Of a DNA stretch of 64,000 nt, positions 1-24,400 are shown piece by piece. The stretch is taken from NCBI RefSeq assembly GCF_004340785.1, contig NZ_SLXS01000001.1, positions 496,001 through 560,000 of the forward strand, written 5' to 3'. Each line of letters begins with the position of its first letter. Positions within the stretch are counted from its first letter, which is position 1. Under the pieces are notes generated by a model, which saw nothing but the letters and a program-made list of their open reading frames with translations, was not told the DNA's origin and made no database searches. Source of the stretch: Tumebacillus sp. BK434. GTDB taxonomy: Bacteria; Bacillota; Bacilli; Tumebacillales; Tumebacillaceae. The translations under genes and the position numbers were made by a program.

Positions 1-3000
1 CCAATGCCTCGCGGTTCAAACGGCCTTGCAGGCGCACCGCGCCCGGCATGTTGTAAACGGGATGGCCCGGCATCAGCTGATCGAGCAGCCACAAGCGGCG
101 CTGTGCAGAGGAAACGGGCAGGGAAGACGCAGCGGTTCTGACAAGCGGCGCAATGGCAAGCTCAGCTGCGGTGACACCGGTTTGGCCGGCCAGTTCTACG
201 CGCGCAGCCAATCCGGCAACGGTCGGATATTGGAACAGCTCGCTCATTTCCAACTCGATGCCAAACGTTTGGCGCAGGCGGGAGATGACTTGAGTCGCCA
301 GCAGCGAGTGTCCGCCGATGTCAAAGAAGGAGTCATGTACCCCGATCGATTCAAGCTGCAGCACCTGCGCCCAGATCGCGGCGACACGCGCCTCTGTCTC
401 GGTGCGCGGCGCAACAAATGCTTCTTCAGACAAAAATTCATTGGCCGGAGCCGGCAGCGCTTTGCGGTCGATTTTTCCGTTTGCGGTCACAGGCAGTCTG
501 GACAGCGTGACAAACACGCTTGGCACCATGTACTCCGGCAGCTTGTCTTGCAGGAAGCCGCGCAATTCCTGTTGCGTGATCTCTTCGCCCAAGGCAGGCA
601 CGAAGTAGGCGACCAGACGCTTCGAAACGCCGTATTCCTGCGCGGTCACCACCGCTTGCATGACACCCGGATGCTGATCGAGCAGCGCTTCAATCTCGCC
701 AAGTTCAACGCGGTAGCCGCGAATCTTGACCTGATGGTCGAGGCGGCCCATGAATTCCAGCGTGCCGTTCGCCAGCCAGCGCACCAGGTCGCCGGTGCGG
801 TACAGGCGCTCGCCCTCGGCAAACGGATGCGGGATATACTTCTCAGCAGTCAGTTCCGGACGGTTTAAATAGCCGATCGCAAGACCTGCGCCGCCGAGCA
901 ACAGCTCACCTGGCACGCCGACCGGGACAGGGCGGAGGTTCTCATCGAGCACATAAGCTTCGGTATTGGCAATCGGACGCCCGATGGAAACAGACTTGCC
1001 GATCAAGTCTTCGGTAAGCGTCGGCGCTGTGGCGAGGACGGTGCACTCCGTCGGCCCGTAGGCGTTGATCATCCGAACATGCGGCAACTCGCGCAGCACG
1101 GTGCGGACATGAGCCGGGGACAGCGCTTCGCCGGCTGCAAGCAATTGCTTCAAGCCGCACAGGGCATCCAACTGCTCATCGACCATCTGATGGAACACGA
1201 CTGCGGTCAACAGCGCCGTCGTCACCTGCTCATCGCGCAGCACGCGGCCGAGCTCTTCCAGCGAGAGATGCACACCCGGATACAGCACGAGTCGCCCGCC
1301 GTTCAGCAGGCAGCCCCAGATCTCAAACGTCGCTGCGTCAAACGAGATCGACGACACTTGCAACACGACTTCTTCTTCCGTAAGGCTTACGTAATCGGTG
1401 TCACGCACCAGGCGCGCCACCCCGCGATGCGGCACAAGCACGCCTTTGGGCTTACCGGTGGAGCCGGAGGTGTAGATCACGTAAACAGGATGATCGGCTG
1501 TGAGCACAGCAGGCGTCAGTTCAGTGCTTTCGCCTGCGAGCTCCGCGTTGTCCCCATCGAGGAGGATCACAGTCGCCGCATGCGCCGGGAGGCTGGCAGC
1601 CGTCTCTGTTTGCGCGAGAAGCACGGTGATTTTTGCATCTTCCAGCATGTAGCCTTGACGGTCTTGCGGATAGGCCGGGTCGATCGGCAGATATGCGCCG
1701 CCCGCCTTGAGGATCCCGAGCAGGCCGACGATCATCTCCGGCGAGCGCTTCATGCACAGGCCGACGAGCACATCCGGGCCGACTCCCTCGCGGCGCAAAC
1801 GGTTCGCCAATTGGTTGGCGCGCTCATCCAGTTCGCGATAGGTCAGGCTCTGATCGGCAAACGTCACCGCGACCTTTTGCGGCGTTTTGGATGCAACTTC
1901 TGCAAAAAGGGAAGGGATCGTCTGCGCACTCGGGTAAGGGGTCGCCGTCCGATTCCAGTCGACGAGCAGGGTTTGCAGCTCCTCGGCGGCAAGCATCGGC
2001 AGATCCTTGATCGCAGCGTTTGGATTCTTGGTGATGCCTTCCAGCAACTGCATGAAGTGGCCGGTCATTCTCGCCAGCGTCGACGCTTCAAACAGATCGG
2101 TGTTAAATTCCCACGCGCCGCGCAGGAAGTCTTTGCCGTCAACCATCGACAGCGTCACATCAAACTGCGCCGCTTCTTGTTGCAGAGCTATCGGCATCAG
2201 CGTCACGCCGCCGAGCTGCAGCTGCGCGCCGGTTGCGCCAAGCACGAAGTCCTCGGAGCCGTTTTGCTTGTGCGGCTTTTGCAGGACGAACATCGTCTGG
2301 AACACCGGGTTGTGGCTCGCATTGCGCGGTGCGCCGATCTTCTCGACGAGCAGCGGGAATGGATAGTCCTGATGCTTCAGCGCTTCGAGCACAGACACGC
2401 GCACCTTATGCAGGAAATCGCGGAAAGCCGGCCGTTCCGAAAAATCGGCGCGCATCACGACCGGGTTGACAAAATACCCGATCTGCTGCTGGAAGCGTGC
2501 CGAGCTTCTCCCCGCCGCCGGGGTGCCGACGAGGATATCGTCCTGACCGGTATAGCGGTGCAGGAACGCTTGATACGCCGCGAGCAGGACCACATAGAGC
2601 GTCGTGCCTGCTTCTTTGGCCATCTTTTTGAGTGCAAAGGTCAATTCGGACGTGAGCTCAAATGCGTGCGATGCGCCGCGATACGATTGGACAGCCGGGC
2701 GCAGGTGATCGGCAGGGAGCTCTAACACAGGCAGCGTGCCTTGCAAGCGCTGTTGCCAGTACGAAAGCAGCCGTTCGCCGTCCGCATTGTTGAGCAGTCC
2801 TTTTTGCCAGTCCACATAATCGGTGTATTGCAAATCAGGCACGGCCAGTTCGCGCGGCTGCCCCGACATGTGCGCGGCGTACAGGGTCCAGAGCTCGTCC
2901 ATCAGCACGGAGATCGACCAGAGGTCGACGGCGATGTGGTGGAAGGAGAGCAGCAGAACATGGTCGGCCGCCGAGTGGGACAGCAGGCACAGGCGGTAGG

Positions 3001-5446
3001 CAGGACCGTCTTGCAGGGCGAACGGCGCATAGGCGCGCGCTTGCAGCAATCGGGATACCTCTTGCTCCGAGAGTGCGGAAGTGTCGATCACTTCAAGCTG
3101 GGCAGGCCAGTGGGCATGCACTTTTTGGAACGGCTGTCCGTCGCGCTCGCCATAGGTCGTGCGCAGCACGGCATGACGCGCGATCATCTGCTCCCAAGCG
3201 GCTTGCAGAGCGGCCGTGTTCAGCTCTGAGGTGATGCGCATCGCAAACGGCACATGGTAGGCCTTGCTTTCCGGCTGGTAGCGATGCAAAAACCACATCG
3301 TCTGCTGCCCGTAGGAGAGCGGGTATTCGCCGCCCGCCTGCTGGCGCGTCATGACAGGCAGTTGTACGTTCGTTTGCTCGGCTTGCAATTGAAGCTGAAT
3401 CTGCTCGGCCAGTTGCAAGGCGTTCGCGTCTTGCAGGAAATCGACTTCTGCGATGCGGACGCCAAGATCGGTCTCGATGGCGTGTTTCAGCTCGATCGCC
3501 ATCAGCGAATCGAGGCCCAGCGTGCTTAGCGGCTGCTCATCTTCCAAACGGCTCGCCGGCATGCGCAAGGCGCGTCCGACTTGACCTTTTAGATAGCGGA
3601 CGAGCAAAGGAAGGCGCTCCGCATGCACGGTGCTTTCCCACATCTCGCGGCTCATGGCGACAGAGGGCTCCTCAGCCGCAGCGACGGTGTCAGCCGCGCC
3701 GGGCTTGCTGTCGCCGATCACTTGCAAGGTGCCGTTCAGGAACATTTCTTTACAGGCGCGGCGCTGAATCTTGCCGCTGGAAGTCTTCGGGATCGAAGCA
3801 GGCTTGATCAGCACGACCGCATGTGCCTGTAGTTCATGATGCGTGGCCACCGCCTGGCGAACGGCTGCGGTGACTTCCTCCACATTGACGCGCCGCCAAA
3901 CAGCGCGTTCGACTTCCTGTACGACCACGAGGCGTTCTTCACCGCTTACGTCAACAGAGAAGGCGGCGCCCGCACCCGGATTCAGCGCGGTATGGCACGC
4001 GCCGACCGTGCTTTCGATGTCCTGCGGGTAATGGTTGCGCCCGCGGATGATGATCAGGTCTTTCAAGCGTCCGGTGACATACAGTTCGCCTTCCAGCTGG
4101 AAGCCGAGGTCGCCTGTGCGCAGGAACGGGCCTTCTCCGGTATCGGTCAGGTGCGCGTGAAATGTGTATTCGGAGAGTTCGGGATTTTCCCAATACCCTT
4201 TGGCCACGCTCGGTCCTTGCACCCAGATCTCGCCGACCTGATCTTCGGGGCAGACGAGGCCGGTATCCGGGTTTACGATCAGCACGCGCTGCTCCATCCA
4301 CGATTTGCCGCTGCCGACGAACGGCTGCACGTTCTCATCGTTCGTGTCGGTCAGCACCACGCGGTTGAGGTTCATCGCTTCTTTATCCGCCAATTTGACA
4401 ACGGGCAGATCGGTTTGCAGACCGCCGGTCACAAACAGCGTCGCTTCGGCGAGACCGTAGCATGCATAAAACGCTTCTTTGCGGAATCCGGTGGAAGCGA
4501 ACGTGTCGGCAAACAAATCCAAAGTCGCCGGGTGAATCGGCTCGGCTCCGTTGAACGCGACCGACCACGAACTCAGGTCGAGCGTGGCGATCTGCTCCGG
4601 CGTGATTTTGCGCGCGCACAGCTCATAGGCAAAGTTCGGCCCGCCGCTGGTGGTCGCTTTGTAATCGGAGATCGCTTTCAGCCAGCGGTACGGATGCTGT
4701 AAAAAGTCGATCGGCGACATCAGGATGCAGGAAGTGCCGAGATACAGCGGCTGGAGCACGTTGCCGATCAATCCCATGTCGTGGTACAGCGGCAGCCAGC
4801 CGAGGATCAGCGAGTCTTTGCTTTGGTCAAACGCCTGCGCAATCATCTCTTCGTTGTGCAGGAGGTTTCCGTGACTGACCATGACGCCTTTCGGAGAGCC
4901 GGTCGAGCCGGACGTATATTGGATAAAGGCCAGCGTGTCGAGGCCGACTGCAGGAGGAAGCCACTCTGCGGCAAGCGCCTCATCGATCTGGTCGGTCGCG
5001 ATCCAGATCATTTTTTGCAGCTCCGGGGAGCCTTCCAGCAGCGGCTCGACCCGGTCCATGATCGCCGACGTGGTCAGTGAGAAGGAAGGCGTTGCGTCAG
5101 ACACGATCGACTCGAGGCGGATCATCTTGCGGTTCATTTTCGGCGGGTAGACCGGAACGGCTGTCACGCCTGCATATATGCAGCCAAAAAACGCGGCAAT
5201 AAAATCAAGACCCGGTTGATAGAGCAGCAGTGCGCGTTCGCCCTGCATGCCGAGCTTTTGCAATTGAGCGGCGAGGGCGCGCGCTTTGCGGTCGAGTTCT
5301 CCGTAGGTGAGACGGCCGTCTTCGATCTCGCCGTCGCGCAAAAACAGGTAGGCAATATGGTCAGGTTGTTGTTCTGTCCAGCGCCGCAGCAAGTCGACCA
5401 GCGACTTGTGCGGAGCGGACAGGCTTACGTTTGCAGAGTGGGTCAC
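1..5446 (-). CDS. Lipopeptide starter NRPS, FAAL-ACP-C-A-PCP-C (3' end outside window)
   Basis: About 1,815 codons are visible and the frame stays open at the left edge. The start is GTG at 5446, with AAGGAGG 8-14 bases upstream; GTG at 5448 is out of frame. Domains in order: fatty-acyl-AMP ligase (residues 1-580, motif QYTSGSTGSPKG near 180); acyl carrier protein (GLDSLM near 648); condensation domain with HHIAVDLWS near 838, a form usual after acyl-ACP donors; adenylation domain (YTSGSTGKPKG near 1327, specificity residues read as DAF-L-LA-A-VL, no confident substrate); PCP (GGHSLL near 1713); and the first residues of another C domain. The FAAL should activate a free fatty acid as acyl-AMP and load the ACP, and the C domain then N-acylates the first amino acid. 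It lies 31 bp downstream of the TE-bearing NRPS on the same strand, with no terminator between, so the two are probably cotranscribed. Confidence 0.93.
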   Translation of the reverse strand, partial: MTHSANVSLSAPHKSLVDLLRRWTEQQPDHIAYLFLRDGEIEDGRLTYGELDRKARALAAQLQKLGMQGERALLLYQPGLDFIAAFFGCIYAGVTAVPVYPPKMNRKMIRLESIVSDATPSFSLTTSAIMDRVEPLLEGSPELQKMIWIATDQIDEALAAEWLPPAVGLDTLAFIQYTSGSTGSPKGVMVSHGNLLHNEEMIAQAFDQSKDSLILGWLPLYHDMGLIGNVLQPLYLGTSCILMSPIDFLQHPYRWLKAISDYKATTSGGPNFAYELCARKITPEQIATLDLSSWSVAFNGAEPIHPATLDLFADTFASTGFRKEAFYACYGLAEATLFVTGGLQTDLPVVKLADKEAMNLNRVVLTDTNDENVQPFVGSGKSWMEQRVLIVNPDTGLVCPEDQVGEIWVQGPSVAKGYWENPELSEYTFHAHLTDTGEGPFLRTGDLGFQLEGELYVTGRLKDLIIIRGRNHYPQDIESTVGACHTALNPGAGAAFSVDVSGEERLVVVQEVERAVWRRVNVEEVTAAVRQAVATHHELQAHAVVLIKPASIPKTSSGKIQRRACKEMFLNGTLQVIGDSKPGAADTVAAAEEPSVAMSREMWESTVHAERLPLLVRYLKGQVGRALRMPASRLEDEQPLSTLGLDSLMAIELKHAIETDLGVRIAEVDFLQDANALQLAEQIQLQLQAEQTNVQLPVMTRQQAGGEYPLSYGQQTMWFLHRYQPESKAYHVPFAMRITSELNTAALQAAWEQMIARHAVLRTTYGERDGQPFQKVHAHWPAQLEVIDTSALSEQEVSRLLQARAYAPFALQDGPAYRLCLLSHSAADHVLLLSFHHIAVDLWSISVLMDELWTLYAAHMSGQPRELAVPDLQYTDYVDWQKGLLNNADGERLLSYWQQRLQGTLPVLELPADHLRPAVQSYRGASHAFELTSELTFALKKMAKEAGTTLYVVLLAAYQAFLHRYTGQDDILVGTPAAGRSSARFQQQIGYFVNPVVMRADFSERPAFRDFLHKVRVSVLEALKHQDYPFPLLVEKIGAPRNASHNPVFQTMFVLQKPHKQNGSEDFVLGATGAQLQLGGVTLMPIALQQEAAQFDVTLSMVDGKDFLRGAWEFNTDLFEASTLARMTGHFMQLLEGITKNPNAAIKDLPMLAAEELQTLLVDWNRTATPYPSAQTIPSLFAEVASKTPQKVAVTFADQSLTYRELDERANQLANRLRREGVGPDVLVGLCMKRSPEMIVGLLGILKAGGAYLPIDPAYPQDRQGYMLEDAKITVLLAQTETAASLPAHAATVILLDGDNAELAGESTELTPAVLTADHPVYVIYTSGSTGKPKGVLVPHRGVARLVRDTDYVSLTEEEVVLQVSSISFDAATFEIWGCLLNGGRLVLYPGVHLSLEELGRVLRDEQVTTALLTAVVFHQMVDEQLDALCGLKQLLAAGEALSPAHVRTVLRELPHVRMINAYGPTECTVLATAPTLTEDLIGKSVSIGRPIANTEAYVLDENLRPVPVGVPGELLLGGAGLAIGYLNRPELTAEKYIPHPFAEGERLYRTGDLVRWLANGTLEFMGRLDHQVKIRGYRVELGEIEALLDQHPGVMQAVVTAQEYGVSKRLVAYFVPALGEEITQQELRGFLQDKLPEYMVPSVFVTLSRLPVTANGKIDRKALPAPANEFLSEEAFVAPRTETEARVAAIWAQVLQLESIGVHDSFFDIGGHSLLATQVISRLRQTFGIELEMSELFQYPTVAGLAARVELAGQTGVTAAELAIAPLVRTAASSLPVSSAQRRLWLLDQLMPGHPVYNMPGAVRLQGRLNREAL

Positions 5447-5477
5447 ACCCGTTTCCTCCTTCTGTGCGTGCAGTTCC

Positions 5478-19037
<13,560 letters not shown>

Positions 19038-19158
19038 GTGCGACCTCTCTTTCCTTTGATACACAAGTGGTGAATTAAAATTTCAGTCGATTAAATATCA
19101 AACTCATGAATCAGTTCAGAATAGTTTAAATAGTACTACATTTTCGCTTTATACTCCC

Positions 19159-19187
19159 AATTTAGCCCAATAATGTAAGTGTGTCAA
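19159..19187 (-). promoter_or_regulatory. Candidate SigA promoter of the minus-strand NRPS operon
   Basis: On the minus strand TTGACA (19187-19182) is followed after 17 bp by TAAATT (19164-19159), about 120 bp upstream of the NRPS start at 19037. The -35 is perfect, the -10 is imperfect and the spacing is ideal. Confidence 0.5.
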
Positions 19188-19390
19188 TGAAATTGTTCAG
19201 TAACTCAAACAACAACTTATGAGACCGTTAAGATGTATCCGCAAAGGCGAGAAGCAGCGCCGTCTTTTGTTACTCAATGGAAGGGACTTCGATCGCTTGC
19301 ATTATCTATAGTTAAATTAAATTATTGCACGTTATTTGAAATATATTGACTATTTGATTCGAATGGGGGTACCATAATCTACGAAAGATT

Positions 19391-19418
19391 TTGATAAATT
19401 GGGAATTTATTCTACACT
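19391..19418 (+). promoter_or_regulatory. Candidate SigA promoter of the MFS exporter gene
   Basis: TTGATA (19391-19396), a 16 bp spacer and TACACT (19413-19418) lie about 40 bp upstream of the GTG start. A weaker alternative is TTGACT at 19346 with a suboptimally spaced CATAAT at 19373. Confidence 0.4.
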
Positions 19419-19458
19419 GAACCACTGACGGAACTTATTTTGCAAGGAGGATACCTCT

Positions 19459-20763
19459 GTGTCGAAAGTATCTACAGATGCAGCAGTCTCGGCTGCACAG
19501 CAAAAGAAACCTGGCATGTTCTCGGTGCTTCGCTATCGAGATTATCGCCTTTTGATCATCGGTCAGGTGATCTCCACGCTCGGGGACGCGTTTTATGCGG
19601 TCGCCATTCCTTGGTTGATTCTGGCCAGCGGCAGCGCCCGGGATTTGGGGCAAATGCTGCTGTTTTTCGGCATTCCGCGCATCGCAGGCGTGGTGCTTGG
19701 CGGCATGGGCAGCGACAAATACGGCCCGCGGCAGATCATGCTGCTGTCCGACTTCATGCGGATGATCTTTATCGGGCTGATGGCTCTGATGGCTTTTACT
19801 GGCCATATCGTCTTCTGGCAGTTCTGTGTGCTGGCCGGAGGGTTTGGATTTTTCACCGGCTTGTTCCGGCCGGCTTCCTTCTCGATCGCCAGAGATATTC
19901 TACCGCCGGAAGCGCTGCAGGCAGGCAATGGTTTGAACCAGGCTACGATGCAGACGGCGAGTTTGCTCGGCCCGGCTTTGGCCGGTGTGGTGGTGTCCAA
20001 TTTTGAATCATCGGGAGCCATGGCGTTTGATGCGCTCACCTACCTCATCTCCGGGATCACCCTTTTTCTCATGTACACCGGGCGTCGCGTGCAACTGAAA
20101 GGGATCGAGCAGGCGGAGGCACAGGCGAAAGACTCTTCGCAAGATGCTGCTGCACAGTCGGAAGAAAGGCTGAAGTTCTGGACGATGCTGCGCACGACGC
20201 GCATGCTGCAAGTGCTTTTGATCGTGTTTGCCTGTGTCAACTTGACGTGGGGCGGATTGATCGAGATCGCCCTGCCGGCGCTGGTCAACGGGCCTTTTGG
20301 ATCTGGTGCGGAAGGGTACGGTTTGATCCTGACGTCTGCGGGCTGCGGGGCACTGCTCGGCGGCATTCTCGGGGGGCGCATGGGTGGCACGAAGCGTCGT
20401 GGTATGTACGCGCTGCTGCTCGGCATGAGCGAAGGATTGATCATTTCGCTGGTGCCGCTCGCAGGCAGCGTGTGGCTGGCTCTGCCGATCTTCCTTGTGT
20501 TCGGGATCTGTATGGGAATTTCCAATGTCACGTTTATCACGATGATCCAGCAGCGAGTGCCGCACCATCTGCTCGGCCGCACGATGGGCATGGTGCAGTT
20601 TGCAGTGCTGGGACTGTATCCGTTGTCGGTGCTGATCGGCGGGTATGTGACGGACGTGTTTGGCCCGGCCGTCCTGTTCCCGATCAGCGGTGCGCTATTG
20701 TTTCTTTCTTTTGCAGCGGGTCTTTTGGAGCCTGAAGTCCGCCAGCCGAAACAACGAACTTGA
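19459..20763 (+). CDS. MFS transporter, probable peptide/metabolite exporter
   Basis: 434 aa from GTG at 19459, with a strong AAGGAGG upstream. The protein is a 12-TM-type major facilitator. It opens with a YRDYRLLIIGQVIS segment and a loop 2-3 GMGSDKYGPRQ typical of MFS_1/MFS_3 efflux members such as EntS-like and transmembrane secretion effectors. A hydrophilic Q/E/A-rich central loop separates the two six-helix halves. It sits between divergent NRPS genes, the usual place for a product exporter or self-resistance pump; that role is inferred from context only. It ends at TGA with no obvious terminator before the NRPS relic. Confidence 0.88.
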   Translation: MSKVSTDAAVSAAQQKKPGMFSVLRYRDYRLLIIGQVISTLGDAFYAVAIPWLILASGSARDLGQMLLFFGIPRIAGVVLGGMGSDKYGPRQIMLLSDFMRMIFIGLMALMAFTGHIVFWQFCVLAGGFGFFTGLFRPASFSIARDILPPEALQAGNGLNQATMQTASLLGPALAGVVVSNFESSGAMAFDALTYLISGITLFLMYTGRRVQLKGIEQAEAQAKDSSQDAAAQSEERLKFWTMLRTTRMLQVLLIVFACVNLTWGGLIEIALPALVNGPFGSGAEGYGLILTSAGCGALLGGILGGRMGGTKRRGMYALLLGMSEGLIISLVPLAGSVWLALPIFLVFGICMGISNVTFITMIQQRVPHHLLGRTMGMVQFAVLGLYPLSVLIGGYVTDVFGPAVLFPISGALLFLSFAAGLLEPEVRQPKQRT

Positions 20764-20777
20764 GATGAGATTCTTGA

Positions 20778-21000
20778 ATGTCTGACCACCGTTTAAAAGA
20801 TCACCTGTCGCGTGACCAGCAGGGTCCGGCAGAGCTGAAGGTGCAGGGTGCAGGGGACGGCCGGTAGCGCAGAGCCACAGCGGTGCCAGGGTGTTCTTTG
20901 AGGTGCCAACACGCTCGTGCTGCGTGGTGACTTCTCCGGGCGTCCCACGTTTGCGGAACTGTTGGCCCGCACCCACCGGGCGGTGATGGATGCCTTGCAA
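20778..21000 (+). pseudogene. Decayed NRPS gene fragment (N-terminus plus piece of a C domain)
   Basis: The stretch begins ATG with a readable MSDHRLKDHLSRDQQG. This closely resembles the MSANRLKDRLS start and the later RDEQGQ of the intact NRPS at 40072, with shared nucleotide runs such as CGTTTAAAAGATC. After a jump of roughly 300 codons the text resumes as a frameshifted AGR...FF segment. It then becomes a clean NTLVLRGDFSGRPTF followed by AELLARTHRAVMDALQ (20908-21000), the conserved part of an LCL-type C domain. Stops, frame changes and loss of the catalytic region make it non-functional. It probably marks an NRPS gene that once followed the MFS gene directly. Confidence 0.75.
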
Positions 21001-21477
21001 GCGATCTACAGGCTCGTTTGGCGGCTTGTATGATTTGCTATCTGACGAAGTTGGTGCGATAGACGGGGCCATGTCGTTACAGCAACTGGTCGATTTGATC
21101 CACGACAAGTCGCAAAAGCAGAGAAAAAGCTTTCGGCTCACATTCAGCGTCAACTCCAACAGTGGATTCCTTCTCTGCCCAATTACATTACATCAGGGCT
21201 TATCTGCCTATTTCATGCTGCGAAAGTTGAGTTACGAATAGTATGAAGGGATTGTGTTGTTTTCCTGAAAAGGAAATATTTTATTTTTCAGAAAGATACT
21301 TGTAGAAAATCACGATTTTGTATATAATAAATCGATTGTAAAATATAAATAATATATATTTTATAACATTGTTTATCTGATGAATTTCATTTGTGAATAT
21401 TTATTTAAATCAAGGGCGGATTCTGATCGCATAGCAAGTCGGAGAAAGTACGTTTCCAAGAAGGGAGCAGTCACAAA
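21001..21477 (+). other. Spacer upstream of the large plus-strand NRPS
   Basis: Bases 21001-21240 contain a short open frame but nothing I recognise. Bases 21241-21477 are strikingly AT-rich and include a good promoter (21300-21328) and the ribosome binding site for the NRPS at 21478. The change in composition here coincides with the entry into the AT-richer NRPS gene. Confidence 0.6.
21300..21328 (+). promoter_or_regulatory. SigA-type promoter of the plus-strand NRPS/PKS operon
   Basis: TTGTAG (21300-21305), 17 bp, then a perfect TATAAT (21323-21328) lies about 150 bp upstream of the NRPS start in AT-rich DNA. The long leader up to 21478 could carry regulation, but I see no defined structure in it. 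Confidence 0.6.
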
Positions 21478-24400
21478 ATGTCGGATAAACTACAGTCAAC
21501 TGCTCAGGTTACTGAACAGTTGATCTATTGGCAACAAAAATTAGGAGGAGATGTCGTGCGCCAGCAACTTCAGACTGACTTTCCACGCACGAACGACAAC
21601 CTTGAAAACGGGAAAATGTTGAGCTATGAATTGACTCCCAATCTACTCGATTCTCTTTCAAGGTACTGTATGGACGCATGTGTTGACCGGTCTTTACTGT
21701 TCATGACCACCTTCTTTATCCTGTTGCATCGATTGACCGACCATGATGTTGTTTGGATTGGAACCCGCATTCGTCTGTCACATGGTGCAGATGAACGAGG
21801 GGAGAATGATGTGGTGCTGCGTACGGACTTGGGCGGCAACCTCAGTTTTTGTGAATCCCTGTCCAGAGTTCGCGACACATGGGAACAGGCAAGCTGCCAC
21901 GGAGATGTGACGATTGAACAGATCAAGGAGCTGTTGCCGAGCGCGGGAGCTCAGGGCGGTGACCCGCTGTTTCAGTTCATGTATCGATACCATTCAAACG
22001 ATTGGGTAAACAACGAGAAGTTTACAATTGATCTCGCACTGCACGTTGTGGAGCATGGTGATACGCTCAAACTGTATTGGCAATACAATGGTAATTTATT
22101 CGAGGAGAGTACAATTAAAGGATTTGCGGAGCGGTATTGTAATCTCTTGCGGGATTATGTGAACAATCCACAGGCGAAAATGTCAGAAATTTCAATCCTC
22201 ACCACCGATGAGCGCCGCTTGTTGTTTGATGAATGGGTGCGGACAAGTGAGAAATATCCGGCAGACAAGTGCTATCACCAACTGTTCGAGGAACAGGCAG
22301 CACGAACTCCTGATGCAATCGCGGTGGAGTTTAATGGTCAACAACTCACTTATCGCGAATTGGACGAGCGTTCAAATCGGTTAGCTCATTACTTGCGTGG
22401 TAAAGGGGTCAAACTGGAAACATTGGTCGGTCTGTGCGTTGACCGTTCGCTCGAATTGATCGTTGGTGTGCTTGGCATTTTAAAAGCGGGAGGTGCCTAT
22501 ATACCGCTTGACCCGTCTTACCCAGTGGATCGACTCTCCTTCATGTTGGCAGATACAACAGCACCTGTCTTGATTATGCAGGAACAGTGGATTGGCCGTG
22601 TGCCTACTCAGGGGATTGAAGTCGTGCGAATTGATGGGGATTGGGACCTGATTGCGAAAGAAAGCGGTGAGCGATTGGCCCACCAATCTACCATCGACAA
22701 CGCTGCATATGTCATTTACACTTCGGGCTCTACAGGTCGTCCCAAAGGTGTAATCGTCACTCATGCAGGTCTTGGCAACTTGATGACAGAACAAGTGGCG
22801 CATTTTGAATTAGGACTGGGATTCCGTGTCTTACAGTTTAACTCGATTAGTTTTGATGTATTTGTCTGGGAATTGACGGCAAGTTTGCTGACCGGTGCAA
22901 CTTTATGCCTTACAGACCGAGAGACCTTGCTAGGACCAAACTTTGCCGATTTATTAGACGAGAAACAGATCACGACCGTCACGGTGCCACCTACATTCTT
23001 GTCGATGCATGAGCCAAAGGAAATGAAATACCTTCGTCATTTAATTGTAGGCGGAGAGGCGTGTTCGAAAAATTTGGTGCAACGTTGGGGACGAGGTCAA
23101 AAGTTCTTTAATGCTTATGGTCCAACCGAGACGACGGTGGTTTCAAACCTGTATCAATGCTCTGTCGAAGAAGAAACCAACCCAGCGATCGGTCGTCCAT
23201 TTCGCAATGTAGAGGGCTACGTTTTGGACAAGTACATGCAACCAGTGCCGATCGGTGTCCCAGGTGAACTGTATATCGGGGGAGTTGGTATCTCCCGTGG
23301 ATACTTAAATCGACCTGAGCTGACCCAGGAACGTTATCTCGAACATCCTTTCTCAGAGCAACCTGGTAAGCGTGTTTATAGAACGGGCGATTTGGTTCGT
23401 TGGAGAAAAGACGGTGAGATCGAATACATCGGTCGAATTGACAATCAAGTCAAGGTTCGTGGACATCGTATTGAACTTGGCGAGGTTGAAGCGGTGTTGG
23501 GAGATTGCCCCGGTGTCAAGGAAGCGGTCGTGATCGTACGTGAAGACCAACTGGATGATCAACGTTTAGTCGCTTACTTTACAGTTGATGAACAGGTTGA
23601 CGACGTGATGAAGATCCGTCATTGGTTGAAAGGCAAACTGCCAGCTTACATGATGCCGTCTGCATTTGTTTGCTTAGATGCATTCCCGTTAAATCCGAAC
23701 GGCAAGATCGAAAAAAGTTTGCTCCCAACACCGAACGTCGCTCAGAAAGTCGAGTGGGAAACGGGAAAGTTCCGCGATTCCCTTGAGGAGGGGATTGCGA
23801 AGATTTGGTGTGAAATTTTGCAGGTGCAGCAAGTCAGTGCGGAAGATAACATCTTTGATCTGGGCGCACATTCGCTGACGTTAACGCGAGTGGCTTCGCG
23901 TGTAAAAGAACGTTTCCAGATCGAGGTGCCAATCGGAATGCTGTTTAATGCGCCGACAGTGCCGGAGCTCGCAGACGTCGTTCGTGCCGCAGTTAAATCT
24001 GAAAAAGTGGAGTCGTTGTTCGCAAGACGTGGCGAAAGTGCGCCGTTGTCCTTCGCTCAAGAACGGCTTTGGTTCCTCGATCAGTATCTTGAAGATCCAT
24101 CGATCTACAACGAGCAGTTTGCGTTTTGTCTCGAAGGTACATTGAATCGAGCGGCTCTCGAGAAAAGTTTGAATGAGATCATTCGGCGCCATGATGTGCT
24201 GCGGACCACATTTGCGAACGTTGACGGTGTGGCGATACAAGTTGTGGCACCAGAATTGCACTTGGTTTTAAACGAAGTCGACTTCCAAGCATGTTCGTCG
24301 ACAGATGTATTGGCAGAAGTTGAACGATTTACACAGAGCGAATGTGCGCGTGCTTTTGATTTGAAGCAAGGGCCGTTAGTACGCGGTTTCCTGATTCAAT

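Larger units (their letters stand above)
19038..19458. other. Divergent intergenic region between NRPS and MFS genes
   Basis: This AT-rich spacer of about 420 bp separates two divergently transcribed genes. It holds the two candidate promoters listed separately. I see no further ORF, tRNA or clear riboswitch. The spacer is long enough to hold operators for a shared regulator, but no strong palindrome stands out. Confidence 0.6.

Noticed and set aside
1079-2725. 548-codon open frame on the plus strand
   Set aside because: It is antisense to the C-A part of the left-edge synthetase; its composition (His/Arg/Gln-rich) is typical of mirror frames.
5447-5477. Fusion of the two minus-strand NRPS genes into one
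   Set aside because: A TAA stop at 5478, a clear AAGGAGG and a new start separate them.
20990-21241. 83-codon frame in the spacer before the large NRPS
   Set aside because: No family, weak start, and it overlaps the NRPS relic edge; treated as non-coding.
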